From: Viridothelium virens
Lineage: Eukaryota > Ascomycota > Dothideomycetes > Trypetheliales > Trypetheliaceae
Reading direction: 5' to 3'
Length of the DNA stretch: 64,000 nucleotides
NCBI GenBank assembly: GCA_010094025.1
Contig: ML991842.1
Span: forward strand, 85,591 to 149,590
Shown: positions 57,554-64,000 of the stretch, piece by piece
Numbering within the stretch: position 1 is the stretch's first letter
Layout of the letters: the number at the start of each line of letters is the position of its first letter
Made by a program: the position numbers and the translations under genes
Notes under the pieces: model-generated
Database searches by the model: none
The model's input: only the letters and a program-made list of their open reading frames with translations
What the model was told of the DNA's origin: nothing

Positions 57554-59333
57554 ATGCCATCAGTTCACTTGCTGGATTACGTAGCTGGCAACGTACGGTC
57601 TCTTGTCAATGCTATTGAAGAAGTTGGCTTTACTGTAGAATGGATCAAATCTCCGGCTGATATTGCGAATGCTGAGGTGCGCTACATCTAATCGCTGCCG
57701 CTCACTCCTTGCGGCCCAAGCTGATTCTGACAGGCATTCAGAGACTTATACTCCCCGGAGTCGGCCATTTCGGATTTTGTCTGAGTCAATTTGCGAAGGC
57801 AGGATACACTGAGCCAATCAAGAAGCACATTCAAGATGGAAAACCGTTTATGGGAATATGCGTCGGGCTACAGGCTCTTTTTGACGGATCGACTGAAAGC
57901 CAAAATATCCCTGGACTAAGAATAATACCAGGTCGATTGGAGAGATTTCAGGACAGTGACAAGAGTGTGCCACACATTGGATGGAACTCTGCAAACACTG
58001 CAAAAGGACTTGCAGGAAGCGACGAGAGCCTATATGGGTTGAGATCGGATAGCAAATATTACTACGTACATTCATATGCAGTACTATATGAAGAAGGACT
58101 GTTGGAGAAGGATGGGTGGGTAGTGGCTACAGCACGATATGGAGATGAGGAATTCGTCGGCGCCATTGCGAAAGACAATATCCTAGCTACGCAATTTCAC
58201 CCTGAAAAGAGTGGTGCTGCAGGTCTGCGAGTCCTGAGAGCCTTCCTTGAAGGGCGAAAATCCGAAATGCTATCTTCAACATCGTCACCAACAGCCGTCA
58301 AGGAAGGTCTGACGCGTCGAGTGATTGCCTGTCTTGATGTTCGCACAAATGACCAAGGCGATTTGGTTGTCACCAAAGGTGATCAATACGACGTGCGCGA
58401 AAAGGATGGCGTGTCTACCGGTGGTGCAGTACGCAATCTAGGCAAACCAGTCGACAAAGCGAAACAGTACTACGAACAAGGCGCTGACGAAGTCACTTTC
58501 CTCAACATTACCTCCTTCCGCAACTGTCCCGTTGCTGACACACCCATGCTCGAAGTCCTGCGACGAACCTCCGAAACCGTTTTCGTTCCCCTCACAATAG
58601 GCGGAGGTATTCGCGACACAGTCGATACAGATGGCACTAAGGTATCGGCTCTCGAAATTGCAACACTTTACTTTAAATCCGGCGCGGACAAAGTTAGTAT
58701 TGGCTCTGATGCTGTTACGGCAGCCGAAGAATTCTACGCCACTGGAAAGAAGCTCTCTGGCAAGACCGCTATCGAAACAATCTCCGAAGCTTACGGTAAC
58801 CAAGCTGTCGTCATCAGTGTCGATCCAAAACGTATTTACGTCTCATCGCCATCCTCAACTACACACCACACTGTCAAGACTGCCTTTGTAGGCCCGAATG
58901 GAGAAGAATACTGCTGGTATCAATGCACCATCAAAGGAGGGCGGGAGGGGCGTGACTTTGATGTCCGCCAGCTCGTTCAGGCGGTCGAAGCCATGGGTGC
59001 TGGCGAGATCTTACTCAACTGCATCGATAAGGATGGGACAAATAGCGGATTTGACTTGGAGCTCATCAATGATGTAAAGGATGCGATCAAGATTCCTGTC
59101 ATTGCGAGCAGTGGGGCGGGGAAGCCAGAGCATTTTGCGGAGGTGTTCGAGGGTACGAGAACGGATGCCGCATTGGGGGCTGGTATCGTGAGTAGACATT
59201 ATATGTTTCTCCTGATGAGCATGCAATGCTGACCTGAGAATAGTTTCATAGGGGCGAGTTTACGGTAAAGCAAGTCAAGGAGCACTTAAGAGGGAGGGGA
59301 TTGATGGTGAGGCGATTCGAGGAAAGCATATAA
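57554..59333 (+). CDS. HIS7: Imidazole glycerol phosphate synthase hisHF, bifunctional
   Basis: CDS join(57554..57676,57742..59187,59244..59333), 552 aa, the same length as yeast His7. It converts PRFAR and glutamine to imidazole glycerol phosphate and AICAR, the fifth step of histidine synthesis and a link to purine synthesis. The N-terminal glutaminase has LPGVGHFG, the nucleophile in MGICVGLQ (Cys81) and the His-Glu pair in TQFHPEKSG. The C-terminal cyclase barrel starts [10 protein letters not shown] and has the [31 protein letters not shown] and [12 protein letters not shown] phosphate-binding loops. Introns are 65 and 56 bp; the last exon gives [15 protein letters not shown], the usual C-terminal end. 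All motifs are intact. Confidence 0.96.
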
Positions 59334-59800
59334 CAACTCAGTTGCCGCATAACAACTGAAGGCGGTCTCGGAGATAGAGAATACAAATAGAAGAGAGTGA
59401 TAGACTATGAAGAATATTTTATGCAATGCCGAGCTCGTATGGCAGGACAGAAAGACCTACCAAACTTAATATTATTTCAACGGGTAGAGGTACTAGATAG
59501 ACCTGGCAAAGTCCTGAGAAGTCTCTATTGGATGATGATGCTACCATTTCCATTACTTCTGTCCTCAGTTTTCCGTTGATAATATTGAGTTCCGTTCCAC
59601 ATATCAGTAGTCCAGTAGGCATTCTTGAGGCGACGATCGAGTCTCAGTGAAGCAAGTGTTGTTTGAAGTCCTGACCGTTGCCCCTCCACCAAGCCCCACC
59701 ACAAGGGGAACGCATTTATTTCCATCCCTTTGGGCACCCTTAGCAGCTGCTTTTTTAGTTTTATGTCACCTTAACGTCTGGATAGAGATCTCTATAAACC
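59334..59800. other. Intergenic
   Basis: 467 bp between HIS7 and AIP1, both on the plus strand. 3' flank of HIS7 and AIP1 promoter. No gene seen. Confidence 0.35.
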
Positions 59801-61813
59801 ATGTCTATATTCTCTGGTAACCCCTAAAACCACATAGCGGCAATTGAATCACACATTGACCTTGTCAGATGCGATATGGGCCGCGTCGCCAACGGCAACT
59901 CGAGGCTCACCCACCGTCCTTTCCTCTGATTCAAAAGGAGAACGAATTACCTACGCTGTGAGGACATTCTATGCACTCATTTCAGCGGAGCATTCTACCT
60001 AACGATCACGTCCAGTCTAACAAATCTATCTTCGTCCGAAATATTGATGACCCGGCCATAAGTAGGCAATATACTCAGCACACAACCCAGACCACTGTTG
60101 CGCGCTTTTCCCCTTCAGGATTCTACGTTGCTAGCGGCGATGTATCGGGCAGTGTGAGAATATGGGACTGCGTGGGAGAGGGTGCAACAAAAGGTACTAG
60201 CCCTGTGGAGAAGCCTCGTATATGAAGCTGAATGGTATTTGCTCTTCAAAGGGGAATACCATATAATTGCCGGCCGGATCAATGATATAGCCTGGGATGG
60301 AGATAGCCAACGAGTGATTGCTGTCGGTGATGGCAAAGAAAGATTCGGTCATTGCATAACAGCAGACAGTGGGAACAGCGTAGGAGAAATATCAGGCCAC
60401 AGCTCGCAGATCAACTGCGTATCAATCAGGCAGCAACGCCCTCTCCGGGCCGCAACCGGAAGTGATGATACAAGCCTTGTCTTCCTTCACGGAGCTCCGT
60501 TCAAGTTCAATACCAGTCTACGAGATATGCACAATAGGTTTATTTACGGCGTTCAATTCAGTCCGGATGGAACCAGCCTTGTAAGCGTGGGAGCTGACAA
60601 AAGAATATGGCTATACGATGGAAAAACTGGCGAATCCAAGGTGAAGATAGGAGAGGGCATTCATACTGGCAGTATCTTTGGCGTCTCTTGGGCTAAAGAC
60701 TCCAAGCGATTCGTCACCGCAAGTGCAGACCAAACGGTGCGAATATGGGACGCCGAGGCCGGCAAAGCAGTTCAAACTTGGAGACTGGGTGAAGAAGGCG
60801 TTGTTAGTATACCCGATCAACAAGTTGGCATTACTTGGCCCTCTGGGCGCAGTGATGGTCTTGTCATCAGCGTCGATCTCGAAGGGAATCTCAACTACCT
60901 CACAGAAGGCAGCCCTAAACCCTCCAAGGTTGTGCGAGGACACCAAAAAAATGTCACTGCTGCCACTATCAGCGACAAGACGTTCTGGACTGGCAGTTAT
61001 GAAGGACGTGTCTGCGCCTGGGATGTAACAGCCGGCAGCGCCTCCAAGATCGACAGTGAATCCCACACCAACTACGTCTCCAGCCTCGCCGCCTCTCCCT
61101 CGCACATCCACAGCGTAGGCTGGGACGACACGCTCCGCACCATCGACATCCACGCCCTGACCTTCTCCGGCAGCCTCACCAAACTCAGCGGCCAACCCCG
61201 CAGCATCGCCGTCTCTTCCAACAAAACCTTCGTCGCGACTCCTTCCTCCATCGAAATCCTCTCCGCCTCCTCCGGCGAGCAGCTCGCCTCCATCCCCAGC
61301 ACCAAGGGCGCGCCCATCGCGCTCGCGGCACACGCCGACCTCCTCGCCGTCGGGTACGACGACAAGCAATTCCACATCTACACCGTCACGTCCTCCAACA
61401 CGCTCACGCCCGTCGCGTCCCCGACCGACCTCCCCTCCCCCGTCACCGCGCTCGCCTTCTCTCCCGACGGGACGAAGCTCGCGGCGGGCACCACCGCTGG
61501 CAAGCTCGCGGCGTACGGCGTCCCGGACTTCAAGCTGCTGACGTCGCGCTGGACGGGCCACACGGCGCGGGTGACGAGCGTGGCGTGGAGCGCGGATGGC
61601 GAGTTTGCGGTCAGCGGGAGTCTGGATACGAATCTGTTCGTGTGGAGTCTGGCGGATCCGGGGAAGAGGATCAAGGCGAGCAATGCGCATAAGGAGGGGG
61701 TGAACGGGGTGGCGTGGGTGGATGGTGGGAGGGAGGAGAAAGGAAGTAGGAAGGTGGTGAGTTCGGGGGGAGACGCGGCGGTGAAGGTGTGGAGGGTTGA
61801 GAAGTTGGGGTGA
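59801..61813 (+). CDS. AIP1: Actin-interacting protein 1 (WD40), cofilin cofactor
   Basis: CDS join(59801..59816,59869..59957,60016..60193,60252..61813), 614 aa, almost the yeast length. Aip1 caps and helps cofilin disassemble actin filaments at cortical patches. Two seven-bladed WD40 propellers are expected: visible blades include GFYVASGDVSGSVRIWD, IAWDGDSQRVIAVGDG, VQFSPDGTSLVSVGADKRIWLYDG, VSWAKDSKRFVTASADQTVRIWD, TFWTGSYEGRVCAWDV, LAFSPDGTKLAAGTTAGKLAAY, VAWSADGEFAVSGSLDTNLFVWSL and VVSSGGDAAVKVWRVEKLG. Three introns (52, 58 and 58 bp) sit in the first ~130 codons; the first exon is only 16 bp, so the true start is easily missed. Codon use becomes strikingly GC-rich in the 3' half. The call is secure. 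Confidence 0.94.
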
Positions 61814-62695
61814 GGGAGTTGGTGGATGTGAGTATGTGATCTGTTTCCGTGAGTGTCTCGCGAAAGTTAGGGAGCGGCATAGCGGCAGTGCATACATGAC
61901 GTGCTGGTCATCCTTGGTGACTGAGATGGGATCTACTGCGGCTTTTGTGACCAATAATGGAATAAATTAAGATCTACATGATGCGTAAGTTGAGGGTAGC
62001 ACTCTTAATCATATCTGCTGACGCAGTCGTACAATGAAAGCTCCTGTACCACTTTACGTCCATGTCGATTGAAGATCCCGTCTTTTGTTCAGAGGAATGA
62101 TAGAGCAAACCGTTTCGAAAATGTCACATTCGATCCACAGCTCTCCGATAACTCGACGTTTTACCAATCCTCTATCTTTGGTAATGGGACAGGAGGATGT
62201 AAAGGGGTACTAGATCGTTACATCGGAACAGTCTGATGAATAGAGTCCTGAGTAATCTCCTGTTTTGAAAGAAAGTGACTGTCCAAGCAAACAGCCTTGA
62301 AAGGTGTCAATTGATGTCAGTCACTCTGATGAATTGAAGGCATCCACTCAGAGTCAAATAGGAGCTGAAATAACGACATCTGAGCTGCAATATTTAGGCC
62401 GGCCAAGTCTCGAGCTTCTGAAGACCTCTCTTCTCATAATCAGAACATTTTCACGGGACATACAAGCTTCTTCTCTTATCTAGTAATCCTCCAATTGTCC
62501 CTCATCTAAACACTTCCAGACAGAATCTCTTGAGAGGCACTGGTTTTGCCTCTTTGCATCCTCCCTATTACTTGCACTCATACAATTGCAGACCTTCTGT
62601 AGTAATATTGCAAAATTCTCTTGGTATCTGTTCATCCTCTTGAATTTTCTTTGACAAGGACTTTATCAAATCTTGCTCCCATTTCGAAGGCTGAT
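61814..62695. other. Intergenic
   Basis: About 880 bp between AIP1 and the coiled-coil gene. No gene, RNA or repeat recognised. Confidence 0.35.
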
Positions 62696-63775
62696 ATGGC
62701 AGATCAAGGACGTATCGACTATATTTCAGACCCCGAGGACGTCCCTCCTTGTTATCCGTGGCGTGTGGTCGAAGGAATCCCCTATGCTTGTCGCGAGTGG
62801 CACAGATTTTTGACCCCGGAGGAAATAATGAATTTATCTCCAGCACGACGTGGGAACTACAGGAGATGGGTCACTCAGGATCTTGAGCGTCGAGACGTGC
62901 GGAATATCACGGATAGGATGAAAGTTGTGCGAAGGAACCAAAAGATGCGATTAGAGGAGGCGGGAAGAAGAAAGGCAGCTGCAGAAAAGAAAAAGAGAGA
63001 CGAAGAGGAGCGAAGCAAGCCCACTCCTGGACCATCGTCGACGGGAGCCAGCCGTCACTCGCAACCATCTTCTTCCCGCCTGCCATCTCTGGTCCCGCAA
63101 CCCTCGTTTACAGATCTGTCAATGCCAGCTCGAAGTAGGGCACTGCCTGCAGCCCCCATCTACCCCTATGAGCAAGCGCAGGCGGCGGTGCACGAGCAAC
63201 AGGAGTCATTTGCCAAGGCATACAGTACGGAGTGGCATCAGCTCCAAAGAGAAAGGACTCAGTTTCAGAGCCAAGCGAACGAGATCGAGAAGCACCGAGA
63301 GCAGATCAAGCAGCAACATGCCGAGATCCAGAGGCGACAGGCGGAGATCCAGAAGGAACAGGATAAGACTCAACAGCAACTTGACGAAACGAAGAAGCGA
63401 CAGGATAAAAATGAAAAGCAGCAACAGCAATTGTTCCAGTTGCAGAATCAAATCACCACATGGTACGAGGAGATCATGCAGATCAACAATCGCATCCGGC
63501 GCATGTATGCTGCTGCTCGTCTCCGTCAAGTCGACGGTATGGGACTGCCCCAGGCCCCTCTTCATGAGGAACTTGGACCAGCAGCAACGATTGAGGGACG
63601 CTATCACGAGGCGCGACACCGCCATGAGGAAATGACGGAGTACGAAAACAATCTTAGAGCGGCCTTTGAGGAGCGGGGAGTCTGGGACGTGGGTCAACAA
63701 CTCCCGCCAAGGGAGCGGAGTGAGAGTGAAGAGCCTTATACAGGCAAGGGAAAAGGGAAGAAGAAGAAGAAGTGA
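62696..63775 (+). CDS. Coiled-coil protein, unknown function
   Basis: 359 aa, intronless, from ATG 62696 (MADQGRIDYISD). The N-terminus has PCYPWRVVEGIPYACREWHRFL and LSPARRGNYRRWVTQDLERRD. A Lys/Glu-rich helix follows, then a Ser/Pro linker (about 110-150). A long heptad-like coiled coil (about 180-285) is very rich in Gln, Glu and Lys (EIEKHREQIKQQHAEIQRRQ). A further helical region leads to a Lys-rich tail (GKGKGKKKKK). No enzyme motif, signal peptide or membrane segment. I do not recognise the family. The Gln/Glu-rich region also opens shadow frames. A long poly(A) run lies 119 bp downstream (see findings). The clean ATG context and long acidic/basic structure support a real gene. Confidence 0.7.
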   Translation: MADQGRIDYISDPEDVPPCYPWRVVEGIPYACREWHRFLTPEEIMNLSPARRGNYRRWVTQDLERRDVRNITDRMKVVRRNQKMRLEEAGRRKAAAEKKKRDEEERSKPTPGPSSTGASRHSQPSSSRLPSLVPQPSFTDLSMPARSRALPAAPIYPYEQAQAAVHEQQESFAKAYSTEWHQLQRERTQFQSQANEIEKHREQIKQQHAEIQRRQAEIQKEQDKTQQQLDETKKRQDKNEKQQQQLFQLQNQITTWYEEIMQINNRIRRMYAAARLRQVDGMGLPQAPLHEELGPAATIEGRYHEARHRHEEMTEYENNLRAAFEERGVWDVGQQLPPRERSESEEPYTGKGKGKKKKK

Positions 63776-63888
63776 GTGGAAATTTTGTGCGAGGAGAATT
63801 CGCTGCTGGTAGGCGGATGAGGGGTTGCTCGATGTACGGAATAATGTGTATCACTTGACGGCCTTATGGGTTTTTGCCATTGATCAAG

Positions 63889-63893
<5 letters not shown>

Positions 63894-63927
<34 letters not shown>
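63894..63927 (+). repeat. Poly(A) homopolymer of about 33 bases
   Basis: Plus-strand run of about 33 A with flanking AAATTT and AGAAACC. It follows an intronless gene on the same strand by 119 bp. Could be a simple slippage tract or the tail of a retroposed copy. Confidence 0.9.
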
Positions 63928-63929
<2 letters not shown>

Positions 63930-64000
63930 AACCAGATATTTTGAAGAGATGTATCCAATCATGTAATAGTATCATCTAAACAGACCTCACTAGGATATGA

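Overview
The window is nuclear DNA of a filamentous ascomycete (Pezizomycotina). The evidence is short GT-AG introns, almost all 40-85 bp, with CTGAC/CTAAC-type branch sites; a DIM1-COG6-ATG9-condensin-APN1-IMP3-HIS7-AIP1 housekeeping set; and typical filamentous-fungal families: a HET-domain protein, a Pth11-like rhodopsin-fold receptor, an NRPS-like adenylation protein, an MCT-type MFS carrier, a 2EXR/F-box-like protein and DUF829. The class cannot be fixed from sequence alone; a Leotiomycete is my guess.

Layout. 1-17 kb is mostly housekeeping: DIM1 (cut by the window start), a mitochondrial cysteine-synthase-like enzyme, a low-complexity conserved protein, an alpha/beta hydrolase, COG6 divergent from ATG9, a DUF829/TMEM53-like protein and a small 2EXR protein. 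17-34 kb is accessory and gene-poor: a stand-alone adenylation-domain protein, an MCT-like transporter, an AcpA/Ady2-type acetate transporter, a rhodopsin-like membrane protein, a HET gene broken by one in-frame TGA, a decayed gene and long stretches with no gene. 34.8-41.1 kb holds an RNA-binding protein with a degenerate exonuclease domain, an RRM and two RanBP2 zinc fingers, facing an F-box protein across a 2 kb GC-rich promoter. 41.8-44.6 kb is a repeat/mobile island: an RNase H gene running directly into nine tandem copies of a ~99-122 bp repeat, followed by an ~0.82 kb element with ~160-185 bp terminal inverted repeats. 45-63.8 kb returns to core genes: condensin subunit 3 divergent from APN1, a single-pass membrane protein, IMP3 divergent from a secreted SGNH/CE2-type esterase, HIS7, AIP1 and a coiled-coil protein.

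Genes working together. The core genes are unrelated single-copy functions (18S rRNA dimethylation and U3 snoRNP, Golgi tethering, autophagy, chromosome condensation, base excision repair, histidine synthesis, actin disassembly). The transporter pair at 20-23 kb and the adenylation protein beside it share a monocarboxylate theme, but nothing proves a cluster.

The most unusual structure is the 42.1-44.6 kb island, where the RNase H reading frame ends inside the first unit of a minisatellite. Two genes (HET, and the membrane protein at 52 kb) carry single in-frame stops followed by long intact frames. All splice junctions were inferred by eye from consensus sites, reading frame and family conservation.
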